Positions 22,470 through 33,733 are shown, counted from the first letter of the stretch. The stretch: DNA of 64,000 nt from Lasiosphaeria ovina (GCA_033439765.1 JAULSN010000008.1:2356001-2420000); one strand, 5' to 3'. Notes: generated from the sequence alone by a model not told the origin. Numbers and translations: made by a program.

Positions 22470-22928
22470 GGCCAAGTCACCAACAGAGAATACCGAATCA
22501 AAGTCCCATTTGTTTGCACCTTCAGCAGTCGATACGCCACCTCGAAAGTCAAACTCCGGACATGCCGGTATAGCGACCCGCCGAAGAGCCGAAGGGACAC
22601 GAGTAAGTCTTGGTTCTAGATACAATTAAGTGATGGGAGTTCGAAGCCGGGCCCGAATGAAGCTCGCTGACTTCTCGCCGCAGGAGTCCTCTATGGTCCT
22701 TCAGTTACGATAGATTTCGGAGCTCTCCCATCGTCTGTACTAAAACAGAAGCAGGTTGGAGGGTACCCTGCGGTCGGTGGTCGGACACTCTACCGTGCCA
22801 AGGACCTAACCCTCGAGATGGTCCTGGGGTCAGGCATGATCAAGTTCGAGATTCACCATGCCAAATCGGGTGTTTTGCTGGGGACACAGCATGTCAGTCC
22901 TGATTTTGTTGGCTTGCCCGAACTCTGA

Positions 22929-23464
22929 AGTGGGCTGCAGGTGGTTGCGGGAAACAAGTGTGGTGTGGTGTTGGGTGTTGATCAGAGGAAGCACCACCGG
23001 CTGGCTACTTGCAAGGAAAGAAGACAGGTCTAGTGATTCCATAGCACGCCACCACAATAGCAGAAGAGCGAATATGACACCAATGCTGCGCAGACTTGAC
23101 CAAGGTTTCCCGCCCTGCAGAGTGTGGAGAGGCATTATCTGGGGAACAATCTGGGGAACAATCTGGGGAACAATCTGGGGAACCCGTTCGGGGCTCGCCG
23201 CCAGTTGGCCAACCGGCTAATTTAGGTCGCGCCGGTTTCTCGGCACTTGGTTAGTGACCCTTGCAAATGAATCCTTTTGTGCGGATAGTAATATCACCGG
23301 CCACATGACGGCCAGTTCCCGCCATTATCCGGGTTGCATAAGAGGCACCCGGTAGATAATGAGGTAGTTGGTATATCTCACATACCTACCATTCTTTCTC
23401 TCGCCAAGTGGTATCCTAGTCGGACGGGCACTTCAGCTGGATACAACAAGCAAAATACGCAAAC
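22929..23464. other. Intergenic spacer with 12-bp tandem repeat
   Basis: 536 bases between the Hsp70-like gene and the LPMO gene. The 12-bp repeat at 23139-23182 is the only structure seen; the LPMO promoter follows. Confidence 0.6.
23139..23182 (+). repeat. 12-bp tandem repeat, 3.7 copies (CTGGGGAA core)
   Basis: The unit CTGGGGAACAAT runs three times, then CTGGGGAA. Core, period and copy number equal those of 3457-3500, about 19.7 kb away, while the variable four bases differ. Confidence 0.9.
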
Positions 23465-24278
23465 ATGCGCTTGCTCCCGTCCGCGCTGCTCCTCGCGGCA
23501 ACAGCCCAGGCTCACTGTAAGTTGTCCAACCGACCCAGCCGCCGCCAGCCAGGAATCTAACAGGGCAAAGACCGCTTCTCCAAGCTCGTCATCAACGGCG
23601 AGCAAGAGGCCAAAGAGTGGACGTCGATCCGGCAAACCAAGAACTACCAGGACGACCATGGCGTGACAAGCGTCAGCACGCCCGACATCCGCTGCTTCCA
23701 GATGAAGGCCGGCACGGGCACGGCGACCATCGCGGCGGGTGGTGACCTAGGCTTCGTCGCCGACCAGGGCGTCACGCATCCAGGCCCCGTGCAGTTCTAC
23801 ATGGCGCGCGTGCCCGACGACAGCAATGTCAACACGTGGGAGGCCGCCGGCAACGTGTGGTTCAAGGTGGCAAGCATCGACGCGGTCCAGACGGCCGGCC
23901 AGAAGGCGCTCACCTGGCCGACGTACAGTAAGGCACCAATCTTAATCATGGCTTGTCCGAGGAAAGATGCATGCTGACCAGCCAACCACCGCAACAGTGA
24001 AAAAGGTGGTCAGCTTCACCGTGCCCAAGAGCCTGCCGTCGGGCACCTACCTGGTGCGCGTCGAGAGCATCGCGCTTCACCAGGCCCAGTCGCCAGGCGG
24101 CGCTCAGTTCTACCTGGCCTGCGCGCAGGTCAAGGTCACCGACGGCGGCAGCGGTACGCCGACCAACAAGGTGGCCTTCCCCGGCGCGTACAAGGCCACC
24201 GACCCGGGGCTCATCTTTGCCAACTACCCCGTGCCGACGAGCTACACGCCGCCCGGCCCGCCGGTGTGGGAGGGATAG
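23465..24278 (+). CDS. AA9 lytic polysaccharide monooxygenase
   Basis: Exons 23465-23516, 23571-23927 and 23998-24278 give 229 residues. Signal peptide residues 1-16 (cut after AQA) leave His17 as the mature N-terminus, the first ligand of the copper histidine brace; its codon sits just before intron 1. His87 in the THPGPVQFYMARV motif is the second ligand and Tyr175 in AQFYLACAQ the axial one, with His164 and Gln173 as second-sphere residues. Cys59 and Cys178 are placed for the conserved disulfide. The protein ends shortly after the catalytic domain with a Pro-rich tail (PTSYTPPGPPVW) and has no CBM1. It is expected to be secreted and to cleave cellulose or related beta-1,4-glucans oxidatively; regioselectivity cannot be read off. 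The gene stands alone, with no other plant-wall enzyme in the window. Confidence 0.93.
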
Positions 24279-24781
24279 GATAGGTGTCTGTCTGGTGGCT
24301 GTGAGTGTAATACCGGGGTCTTGATATGTTGTGTAAAGAAGTGGAAGAAACCGAGCCAAGAACGGAGAAGATAGTGCGACTAGGATAGGTAATTAGCATG
24401 AAGAGAGCACTTTGTGGCCTTTGATAGCACGAAACAGACTTGCCCTTTTGTTGTGTCTCCTTTCTTGACTAAAATCAAACTCCAGCCCCAACTAGCTCCA
24501 AAGACAAGGAATAACAGCAACAATAGTCAGCTCCATATAAACCCAGACCCACTTGACTGTCACCCAGATCTAATTAGCTTCGACCATCACCAAAGTCTCC
24601 ATATCTCGAGCCCTCGACGCTGAAGCCCACTCCACCCACGATTAGATGTCAGCCACCAAGACAACGTTGAACAAGAGATTAATCTCACAATGCTAAAAGC
24701 AAAACAGGCCGCCCCAAGAACATAAGAAGAGAGAAACGGAAGTCAAGGTCATGGCAAAAAGAAAGAAAAAGAGAGTAAATC
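24279..24781. other. Intergenic spacer
   Basis: 503 bases between the LPMO gene and the tRNA gene. AT- and A-rich near the end (24700-24780), which includes the region downstream of the minus-strand tRNA. No gene seen. Confidence 0.5.
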
Positions 24782-24868
24782 TGGACAAGCTGGGAATCGA
24801 ACCCAGGACCTTTCGCACGTTGTATGAAACTTGCTAAGCGAACGCTCTACCAACTGAGCCACACGCCC
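24782..24868 (-). tRNA. tRNA-Ala (anticodon AGC) with a 14-nt intron
   Basis: On the minus strand the sequence folds as a cloverleaf: acceptor strands GGGCGTG and CTTGTCC (with the G3-U70 wobble that marks alanine tRNAs, and one T-T mismatch at 6-67), D stem GCTC/GAGC, anticodon stem TTCGC/GCGAA, T arm CTGGG-TTCGATT-CCCAG and discriminator A. A 14-nt intron (24818-24831) sits after position 37, the standard place for eukaryotic tRNA introns. Anticodon AGC is at 24833-24835. A and B boxes are both well formed. Confidence 0.9.
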
Positions 24869-25346
24869 TGCTCAACTGAATCGATGGAAGCGGCAAGAGT
24901 ATTTCGACTTTTCGCATAGGGGAACGATTCAGGCCCGCAAACCTTCGTGTCGCCGTTGCTGGATTGCAATAATCATTTCTCACTTCGTCGTATCCGGCAA
25001 TTGGAACATGGCCAGCAGTGATTTGTTTGCAGCCGCGGGAACTGCGCCTCTTCCTTGCGAAACCCGCCTCCGCCGCCGGGCATCGCCGTCATTTTGATCA
25101 ATGGGGGCTTTTCTTATTTTTTGGGTTTGTGCGAGTTCATGCTTGGGGCAAAATGGTGCTCGATAGTGGGCCTTGTTCAGCTTTTGTAGAAGATTGGACA
25201 GACATATTGGATTGTATCACCTGTGGCTCCTGTGCGACATGGCAGAGCGAGAATAAAAGAAAGAAAAGAAAGAAAGACAAAGGGGAAAGAAACAGAACAA
25301 GGTGAAAGAACGAGGAGCCAGCCAACCCAGGAGGCCAGGTCTAGGG
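24869..25346. other. Intergenic spacer
   Basis: 478 bases between the tRNA gene and the 3' end of the first cysteine-rich protein gene. It contains a purine-only GAAA-type stretch at about 25251-25300. No gene seen. Confidence 0.5.
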
Positions 25347-26574
25347 CTACTTGGTGCGAGGCTTCTTGTACACGGCCCGGCCCTCCTCGTCGCCGTGCTC
25401 CTCCCCGTCCTTGCCCCGGGCCTCGCTGCGTCGGCCATGCCGCCCTCGAGAACGAACATCCAGCGAGATGCCCAGAAAGCTCCCGCCAGTTCCTGCCTGC
25501 TTTGAAGAGGCCGGCCGGGCCTTGGCGCCGTGGCCGTCCTGCCGAGACTTGCCCTTACTATCTGCTCTGCTCGGCGCCGAAGATTCCGCGCCGCCCGAGC
25601 CCTGACCCGTATCTCGCCGCTTCGGCTGGCCCGGCTTTCGCTGGCCGTGACCGGACGTCTTGGCTCTCGGTGTAGCAGTAGCTGTGGCGGCTTGGTCTTG
25701 CGTGTCCAGCGAGTTGAGATAGTCCAGCCTGCCGTAGTCGGCCGGCAGCACGGTGTCGGGGCTCGAGTCCTTCATGGTCAGGAGATAGGGCACCGTCAGG
25801 CTGTTGTAGTCGGGCGGAACAGCGCCAGGCTGCCGCAGCGCGTGCACCAGGGCCGCGTTTCGCGGGTTGTCGAGATTCAGGTGCAGTTTCGGAGGCGGGG
25901 CTCCTCCCCTCGCGCTCGGCGGCACCCCAAATGACGCCACTCCGCGAGGCAGCCTCACTCCCAGCGTCTGCTCGTCCCAGGCGCTGCCTTCAGGTGCTGT
26001 AGCGCCTAAGACCAGTCCCGCCAAGGCCATCGCTCCTTGGGGGATTGCGTCTGGGAGAGCAGAGGGGGGCGTCCACGATTCTGGGCTCGACGACAGATCC
26101 GGATTTGGGTAGAGCCAAGTATTATCGTTTCGATGTTCGAAGGGGTCCAATGCTGGTCTTTGTTAGGGCTTGAAGCTCCGTCTCAGTAGTCATAGTGCCG
26201 GGTCTCTGTTGTTGGGGTGACTTACGCTCCTTCTGGCAGTTTTGACAACAGTCGTGGCCGCAATTCATCATCTTGTCCTGTGGCTCATATCGCTCCCTGG
26301 TGACGTTGAAGATGTCTGGACAAGGCACCAAGTGGTCGCACCTCGGAATGCCCGAGTTTGGGTTCTCGCACTTGCAGCACGTCCAGTTTCCTCTCCCGGC
26401 GTTGAGATAGTCGCATCCGCTCAGGTAGCAGCCCGCAGTTGCGGTCCGTCTGTACTCACTGGCGGCATTACAGGGACACTTCTCTCCTCCTTTGCCCGTC
26501 TTGGCTGCTCGGCAAAAGTTATGTTTTCGTTCCTCGTGGCCGCAGGGGTAAATGGTGTCGTACACTTGGCACAT
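25347..26574 (-). CDS. Cys/His-rich protein, paralogue 1, with basic C-terminal tail
   Basis: Exons (minus) 26226-26574 and 25347-26152 join in frame to 384 residues; the 73-nt intron has GTAAGT and ACCAG ends and a CCTAAC branch. Exon 1 is a compact cysteine-rich module: MC...YPCGH...FCR, then PC-x-C-type pairs, W64-T-CC-K-C69, C79-D-H81, and C105-G-H107-D-CC-QN-C113. The pairs are spaced as in zinc-binding modules rather than secreted disulfide proteins, and there is no signal peptide. Exon 2 encodes a long Pro/Ser/Lys/Arg-rich, probably disordered region with several basic clusters that could direct it to the nucleus. The W-x-CC-x-C / C-x-H / C-x-H-x-CC-x2-C core is shared with the gene at 29600-29989. 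Small proteins with the same MC...CGH opening are common in filamentous ascomycetes but uncharacterised, so no function is assigned. Confidence 0.7.
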
Positions 26575-29500
26575 GGCTACCTAGACACAGTAAAACGAAG
26601 ATAGCTAGAGTAGCGGGCGTGGGATCTGAGAGAGGACAAGAGCCTAGCAGCTCGTAAAGTAAGTTCCTTCAACAAAGACTTCGTTGTTGTTCAGTGAGGA
26701 TGTAGTTTGATGGGATGGAAGTCGGGAATGGCGAGTTTATATAAGAGTTGCTTCCAACTCCGGACGCGGTGGCCCGTCCGTCTGATTTGTCCGGCAACGT
26801 TACCCGCCTCAGGATGACTGACGGGCTTAAGTTATTCCAAGGACGAGAATACGATGCCATGTTCATCACGAAATGCCACAGACAAACAGGCTTCGGGCCC
26901 GGAACCCTGGTGATGTCTCTTATTGGGTTGTTCTTCCCTTGAATGTCCGAAGATTTTCGGCACCGCACCAGACCGATCGTGGCTGGATTTCCTCCCCCGC
27001 CGTTGACCGCGGGGTGGGTATCTGGCCCCATCGATCGATGGGAGACAGACTCCTTTTTCCGGCAGTGAGGGACACCTCAGAGCAAGGCGAACTTGGGCTG
27101 CCGTGATGTCTTCAAGACCTGCATGACGCGCACTAAAAGTATGCAAGAGGCAAGCCACGTGTGACGGGCTCATGCTACACCAATCTGATGACGCCGTATC
27201 TAGAGGCTTTGTCTCAGTCGGTGACTCTAGGTAAGGTAGAGGCGTCGCTGGACCCAACCGACCGGACATGGTCAAGAATGCCGTGTATGCCGCTTGTGTG
27301 CCATGTCCTAGGGCTGGTTTGCAAGTATCCCTACCTACCGTCACGCGTGCTGTAAGAGATGATGAGTCTTCAAGAAAACCACAGGTAGGCAGTCTTATGA
27401 TTTGACAGTCTTGTTCCACAACGGAGAATACAAGCCAAAGCGCTATGTCCACATCACGTACCAATACCCAGGTAGGTAAGGTACCCAGGTGTAGTAAGTA
27501 TCCGTCCTCCGATTATGTAGGTGCCCACTAATCAGAATAGAAGGGACGGATTCCGGGAGGGACTTCCTTGTATTGACTCAAAGCTGTGCTTCTCGGCAAA
27601 TGGAGGCTGGCAGCCTTGTGTTTTTCACTGTGAACATCAGAACGAATCCAAACACTGCAGGCCGCAAATCAGAACGCCAGGGCAGACTGCCGTAAATCCA
27701 CCGAAATTAGCCTGGGGCTGTAGGGTTGTTGCACAAACCCGCACTTGCCCTAGCCCTCGTTGTTGAGGTGGTTCCCAACTCGGAAGCACCTTCCCGCCTA
27801 AGGCTGCACACCTGATCTCGTGATTTTATGTAAACTAGTTCTGGGAAAGAGCGTGGCAGTAAAATACATGAGTCTCATGCGAAATCAGTAATTCGGAGCT
27901 TTCCATGAGGTAATGAACTGCGCTCTCAATATCGTAATTACCTCATGAAATCCGACCTGAGAAGGCGAGGACAATGAGGCACCTACCTGACCCAAACCAA
28001 TCCTGGTGACACCTGTGCAAGCCTGCCCACGGCTCTGGATCCTCTTTCGCCTAGCTGCATCCATTCCTGGTCGTACGCATACGAGTCGGAGGTGGCACAC
28101 ACCCATCCGCGGCTCTCTGCGAACAAGGCTCATTCGCGAGTTCAAATTCGCTAAGTCTGCATTTCTTCGCAGACAAAAGCCACAACATCGCCAACCAAGA
28201 TTCCATCTCTCGAGCAAAATTTATGGGGCTTTAATTGGCATCACCGCAGTGACTGCACTCTCGCCCAACCAAACCTCGTCCTTCAGGCCCCATTTTGCCT
28301 TCGAGTCTGACAAAACTGCAAGCCGCCAACCGCGAACTGCATAATACCGAGGGGCCCAACATGGATAGAAGAGGCTGCAGCATCACTTCGATATCCCCCA
28401 AAGTGGGCCCCTCACACAGCATAAGCAACCCTGTCCACGAGATTTCTACTCCTCGCTAGGCTCAAATCGTCGAGTGTTCCAACGATGCAGCAACAGTCGC
28501 AGATGTTCCCGGACATGTGACAGGGCTCTGCTTAAGTCCACGGACTGCTTCCTCTGTTCTCTGGGCTAATCCAGCGGCGATATTGGACCGACAAGATCCA
28601 GCATCCAGACAGAAAGGGCAGGAATGAGGATACAGATCCCAGAGGGCGGCACTGATCCAGACAAAATGACTGTAACTCATACCCGCACCCGGCAGCGCGG
28701 AATGGTACGACTGGCTGTCGCCTGTCAACACTTTCCCGACTCCCTTTTCTCCATGTCCGATCAATAAGCCGGATACACATGCACAAAACGACAACTGAAT
28801 ACTGTTACGTACTCCGAATCTGCAGCTCGCCGATTTTAGTCTTAGACTAAGAAAATATTGAGCATCCGAGACAGGTTTGTGGGACGATCCGGTCAGTTTC
28901 CGTCCAAACCACCCACACCCGTCATCTCGACCCGTCTAGGAGAAATCCGACTAAAAGTTACACAAAAAGGCGCCCAGGGCGCGAACAACCAACTTCAGAA
29001 AAGAAGGGAAAAAAAAAAAAAAGAGGCCTGAAAATTTCCCCAGCAATGCAGCATTGCATAACTGTCTTGCAGCCAGATTCGCAGCCAGCTATCTCTGTTT
29101 TATCCAAGTCGCAGCTGGAAAACAAACTTGTCAACCCTTAAAGCAAGGGTGATGGTATGTGGCCGCGAGAACATGCTCTCCCTCCGGTATCCCGCATGCG
29201 GTTATGCCAGATGAGGGTGGCTGAAGTGAGCACCTCGGCAGGTATTGGCCCGACGTCAGCAAGACCCAGCACCCGACTTCCATGGCCAGAATCAAGAAGA
29301 GCCATCTGGGGAAAAGAAACAAGGACAAGAGCAGGAAATGATGGACACAAAACAAGTGCCAAGAGGGAGACCAATGATAGGTGCAGGAAAAGAGCGACTG
29401 GGGTGTGAGGGGGCTGAGGCGCCGCCATCACCGGAACTGAGCGTATCCGAGCCCGACCTCCACGCTTCAAACATCCCGCCTTCCTGCTCTCTGTTAAATA

Positions 29501-29599
29501 GAGCCACCAACCCAACTTCTCGCTATTTTCTCCTTCTGAGTGTTCAATGACCCGCCTGCCCCAATTCTTGTCGGCTTCGACACCACACGTGCATCGCAC
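26575..29599. other. Gene-free spacer between the two Cys/His-rich genes
   Basis: 3.0 kb. A TATATAA sequence at about 26737-26743 lies some 165 bases upstream of the paralogue 1 start and reads in both directions. GGTAAGGTAG-like motifs recur at 27229-27240 and 27472-27483. An A tract lies at about 29009-29021. The longest frame, 26832-27464 on the minus strand, has no family resemblance. I support no gene here. Confidence 0.55.
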
Positions 29600-29989
29600 T
29601 TATATTCGGCGACTAGACCGCGAATCTTCTCGACAACCGGCGCAGCAGACGTGGTAACAGAATGTGTCTGGGCTCCCGCGCCTGCGATGGCGACACCAGC
29701 GGTACTCGTTGGCACCCCGATTGCACTGGCAACATATCCACCGCCCATTGAGCTGCTCAAGACGGCAGGCTCCCGAGGAGCAGTCAGGCGAGGCTAGGCA
29801 ACCTCCTGTGGCGCATGGGTTGTTGTAGTCAACGGCCTGGGTATGGTCGTAGGTCAGATTGTCGCATGGTAGCTGCGAGCCGGCCGTATCGACAGGAGCT
29901 GATCTGCAAAACGCGTAATGTACCACCATGTCGATTTCCCTGGTGCAAGGGTACAGGTGGTGGTGGTGGAGGTAAGACCAGGTGCACAT
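29600..29989 (-). CDS. Cys/His-rich protein, paralogue 2
   Basis: A single-exon frame of 129 residues on the minus strand. The ATG at 29987-29989 was chosen over the longer frame, which starts only with GTG at 30010, because it gives the same MC...YPC...FCR opening as paralogue 1. The core W84-I-CC-Q-C89, C99-R-H101, C111-Y-H113-V-CC-AG-C119 matches paralogue 1 residue for residue at the presumed metal ligands, while other residues are strongly diverged. It lacks the long basic tail of paralogue 1 and stops a few residues after the last cysteine. There is no signal peptide. A small zinc-binding protein is the most economical reading; partner and role are unknown. A further 5' or 3' exon cannot be excluded. 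Confidence 0.6.
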   Translation of the reverse strand: MCTWSYLHHHHLYPCTREIDMVVHYAFCRSAPVDTAGSQLPCDNLTYDHTQAVDYNNPCATGGCLASPDCSSGACRLEQLNGRWICCQCNRGANEYRWCRHRRRGSPDTFCYHVCCAGCREDSRSSRRI

Positions 29990-32900
29990 GTTTGCTGTCG
30001 GTGCAGACACTTGAGAGGAGCTGGGCTGACTCTGGTTTCTTTGCTCAGGGTCCTAGGACTCGTGGAGACTAATATCTCCCACCTCGAGTGGGTGTCTCTG
30101 GAAATTGGATCCCAGTCGTTCTCAAGGGACCATACGAGGGATGAAAGCCAGGGTCTGGCTGATACCTCGTCACCGGCAATTGCAAGCGACTGCGGTCGAC
30201 GGGTGCTGACAACTCGGCACCAGGACGAACCCAGCTCACGCAGAGTGAGTCTTGACCGTCTGTGGCAATCGGGTAGCGACACGATGCTAGGTTTCCCCGC
30301 TGGTGATCTTTGACTGAAAAGGGCGGCCGATATTATCTCGTCTGCTCGGTCTTGATTCAGCACCATGATCCATCAGAGCATTTGATTAGCCAAGTGTGAT
30401 GACTCACAACGGCGAGGGCAAAGACTCCCGGGAGATATCTTTGGAAGATCTGAACCAAGACCACTCCGACTAGTGCGGGGGGGGGGGCAGCATACAGAGT
30501 ATGGTATCGTCTTCACCTGCCACACTGTCAGAATCGAGCTGGATCTGCTGGGATCCGGTATCCGCTAGCAAGTTGGAGAAGCCGTGCTATACGATGATCA
30601 AGATAATGATGAAGAGCAGGCGGTGTGGTCGACAAGGGCTGGTATACATCGGTTGGATAAACAGCAACAAACTGACCCTTATATAGGAAGTTGTCCAGGG
30701 CGACACAAGTCACAGCAATGGCGACGAAAGGCGCCAAGGGCATACTTCCGTCTGTCTTTATGGGCCAGACCATCATCCGAAGTCGTGGAAATCAGCCGTT
30801 CGGTCGTTTTGGACACAGAAAGCACAAGAGAGCTCGCCTCTAGGGCAAGATCGGGAAGTGGTGGGCGGCCAGGGAGGATCCAAGCTGCCTTGTCGGAACG
30901 CGAGTTCCAATAATTGACAGCCATTGTCTAACCCATGAACCAGAGCTGTCCGCAGTTCATCAAAGCACGTGGCGCCTCCGTGCGTACCGTTTACCAGGCA
31001 TGGGAGAAACGTGGCCAGTGCTGGCGTGGGCTCGAGACAAGCGTGACACAGCACTGAGACATGACAACACTTTTCCCCCCCACGGCTTGAGCGTACTAAG
31101 CACAAATATCAGTACCAGGGTCCCGATTGCCATCGCGATAATCAAAAGCTTGTCATCGGCGTAGAGCTGCCAACTGCATCTCGAGACGAGGTCCGACTAG
31201 ACTTTTTTTCCTATCTGGTCAGGGGTTGTGTTTACTAGCCAACGGCCATTGAGCAACGGGCTGCTGCAACTCCACGTCTCCAACTCCACCATCCGCCAAG
31301 CGACGTGTTGGGTGGCAAAGACCTAGGCCCCCCAGCCTCGAACACACGGCGACGCCACGAGCGCCATTTCAAGAAACAGCCGAGGTCAGCGCTTAAATGA
31401 TTTTTTGTGGCGTAAAGATCTGTTAGATGCTACAGAACAGCCCGGACAGGACCCTAATCTGGGCCCGAGTCGGACGCCCGCAGATGCACAGCTGGGGATT
31501 TGCACCTGTGCTGTCCGTACCTTACGTTGGTTCCAGTGCAATTCTCAATGATGTGCAGCATGGCCGTACTGATACCCAAGCGGGCAAATCCCAGAAATTC
31601 TGGGATAACGTTGTCATTAGAGCCATTAGGGCCATTGGATGGGTAATAACTTATGGGACCCTACCCATGCGAGGATGCGATCTGCTTCTGAAGCGCCAAG
31701 CGGCCTCTGTCTCGATTGAGATGGTGGTGCAGGGAGGGTTGAAAACAAGGTGTGGAGAATCAAGGCAAGTACTCATGTGCGGTTCCGAGTACGGGTTGTA
31801 CATACGAGGCATTCGATTCGCCTTAACGGCGCTGCAGCACCAACCGCCTCTCGGCCTCGAGTGCTCCACCGAGGAAACGTTGATTGTCAAAGATCGGATC
31901 TAGGGGTGATCGCCAACCAGGGCCGCAAAGACAGATGGGGTAAGGCCGCTTGGATATTCCAGCACCTGCACCAGCACCAGCACCATCAATTGGAATTCCG
32001 CGCATGGCAGGCTGCCAACAGACAGCCACGCTCTCGGGCCCCTCCTTGCTTGCCCATCGTTTTACCACACTTAAAGCGCCCGCCAAGCACACCAAGACAA
32101 GATCGCGGCATCACCGCCAAGACGCCAAGCCCTTCGAAGCGCAAGCCTCTCAACTTCTCGAGACAGTTGCTGATCAGAGTAGGGGAGCTGAGGGGAAGTG
32201 GAGGCTCGGCAGTTTATCGTGCACTTAAGCATGCCGACGAGGATAGCTTCTCTAGGCTCGCGCAATCCAACCTTGGACGTCTGGATGGCGGTTAGGTAAA
32301 GTAAAAGACAGAGACGAGAGACAAATAAGCAAACCCGACTTGCTGGCTGGCAGGCTACCATGCCCTCGAGCCGAGCCATCGGAGGGCGCGTCTGACCCAT
32401 CTCACCGAGCTGAAGACAGAGGCTGCTGGAGCTGAACAGAACTGAGACCCAGACCATCTCTCCATCGGATAATTGAAGCACGATGACGACGTTCTGGCCT
32501 GATTCTCCTTCACGCCGACTTCCCCCCCTCCCCTCCCTGCCGCCCTGCACCTCTCCCCCCTCTGAGTGATCGGCACCGGGGCTATGATTCAATACATGTG
32601 CATACATATGTGGCTGCACCGGAGATCATATGCTTACCCGCCCCTACTGCGACCCAGGGTATGCCAGTTTGACTGCCGGCTAGGGAGGCGGCAGGGTTCC
32701 CAACCCCATGTGATCAGCATTGACGAGTCTTGACAACCGCCAATGGGCAGGTTTAGGAGAGAAAAGTTCATGGGCCCTCGACAAAGGGGGGGTTGTCAAA
32801 ACGTGGATTGTGGATAAGGCATGGATTGCATGAAGCAAGCCGCCCTTGGTCCTTGGCTGCTTGTTCTTCTTTTCTTCTATTTCTCTTCTTCCCTCCCACT

Positions 32901-33733
32901 CCAGACGCCCAAACACGATGCCAAGCCGCAATCCCTCCAGATCCCCCATCTTTTCTTTTTCAGCTCCACCACATCCCTTCCCGTCCTTGTTCGAACTACT
33001 CGTTTTGGAGGCGGCCTTGGCGTGTGAGCTGTGATCCGAGCACCCTGTTCGTCTTCGATAAGGAAAAAAATCCCTCGATTTTCCTTTGTTGTTGAATTTT
33101 GTCAGCCCTTGGATTACGGCCGGTCCCCTCTCCCCCCTTTTTTCTGGCTGCCACACCACCACACTTGATGCATTGGCATTCACCACGATAACCAGGCTTT
33201 TTGACCTTGTCTCAGACAAAAAGTCTTGAGCCCCTCTCTCCTTCCTCTTTATCTCCTTCAACTGATGCGGCATCAGCTCTCGGACTTGCCTTTTCGGGCC
33301 CGTTGCAGTCATGTTGCCGTCTGGGGGGGTCGCACACCTTCTTGCTTGGTAAAGGACGGAAAGAGAGGCGTGGCAGGCAGGTCAAGATAGGACTCTGTGC
33401 CGTTGATTGCTCCTCTGCACATTCCGCCTCGGGAATCATACTCGTTCATGGCCCGAGTTGTCTAACCACCTTCGCTCAGCTATCCAGTAAGTGAAGCGGT
33501 TAGATAACATCGGGTCAGAGATGTTTCTCTACTGCGAGTATTATCAAATACAAAAACGTGCCTTAGAAGCGGCCAGGAAAGAAAAGGCATTCACATGGAC
33601 ACCGGGCTGTTTGCATATCAAGGGATATCGGGTGATGGAAGGAAGCCACCCTATGTAGACACCATTGTTACGTACACGTCAAGGGGTATTCAAGCATTCA
33701 TATGGAGTACAATATAGTGTCCGCACTAATTCA
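29990..33733. other. Gene-free spacer
   Basis: 3.7 kb with no gene I can support. It holds an 11-G run at about 30477-30487, a TTATATAG sequence near 30678, a short CACCAG repeat at about 31963-31985, and a long pyrimidine-rich stretch on the plus strand from about 32860 to 33290 that resembles a fungal promoter or leader, yet no coding region follows it on the plus strand. The frames at 31427-31903, 32071-32619 and 32680-33312 lack motifs and codon bias. Confidence 0.5.

Larger units (their letters stand above)
20504..22928 (+). pseudogene. HSPA12-type Hsp70-like ATPase gene with one in-frame UAG
   Basis: Nine exons (20504-20552, 20633-20656, 20716-21362, 21423-21745, 21829-21934, 21997-22106, 22190-22385, 22470-22602, 22684-22928) join without any frame break to 611 codons. 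Actin/Hsp70-fold motifs are present: phosphate-1 VDFGTTYTGVAF, phosphate-2 DAGGGTVDL built across intron 3, and the adenosine motif VILVGGFGES. The fungal HSPA12-like group lacks the canonical Hsp70 substrate domain, as here. The single defect is TAG at 21522-21524, between GATSLD and RFLNLAKQRLG, about codon 274. Everything downstream, including six further exons with good splice sites, is intact. Either this is a very young pseudogene or the UAG is recoded, for example by the A-to-I mRNA editing (UAG to UGG) known from Sordariomycete fruiting bodies. Intron 7 has an unusual GC donor. Confidence 0.75.

Noticed and set aside
26832..27464. 210-codon minus-strand frame between the Cys/His-rich genes
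   Set aside because: No motif, no splice logic, no similarity to any family I know, and the composition is that of the surrounding spacer.
29990..30010. Longer frame start of Cys/His-rich paralogue 2 at 30010
   Set aside because: The codon is GTG, and the ATG at 29989 aligns with the start of paralogue 1.
32680..33312. 210-codon minus-strand frame
   Set aside because: It is the complement of a pyrimidine-rich tract, giving an artificial Lys/Glu/Arg-rich product.
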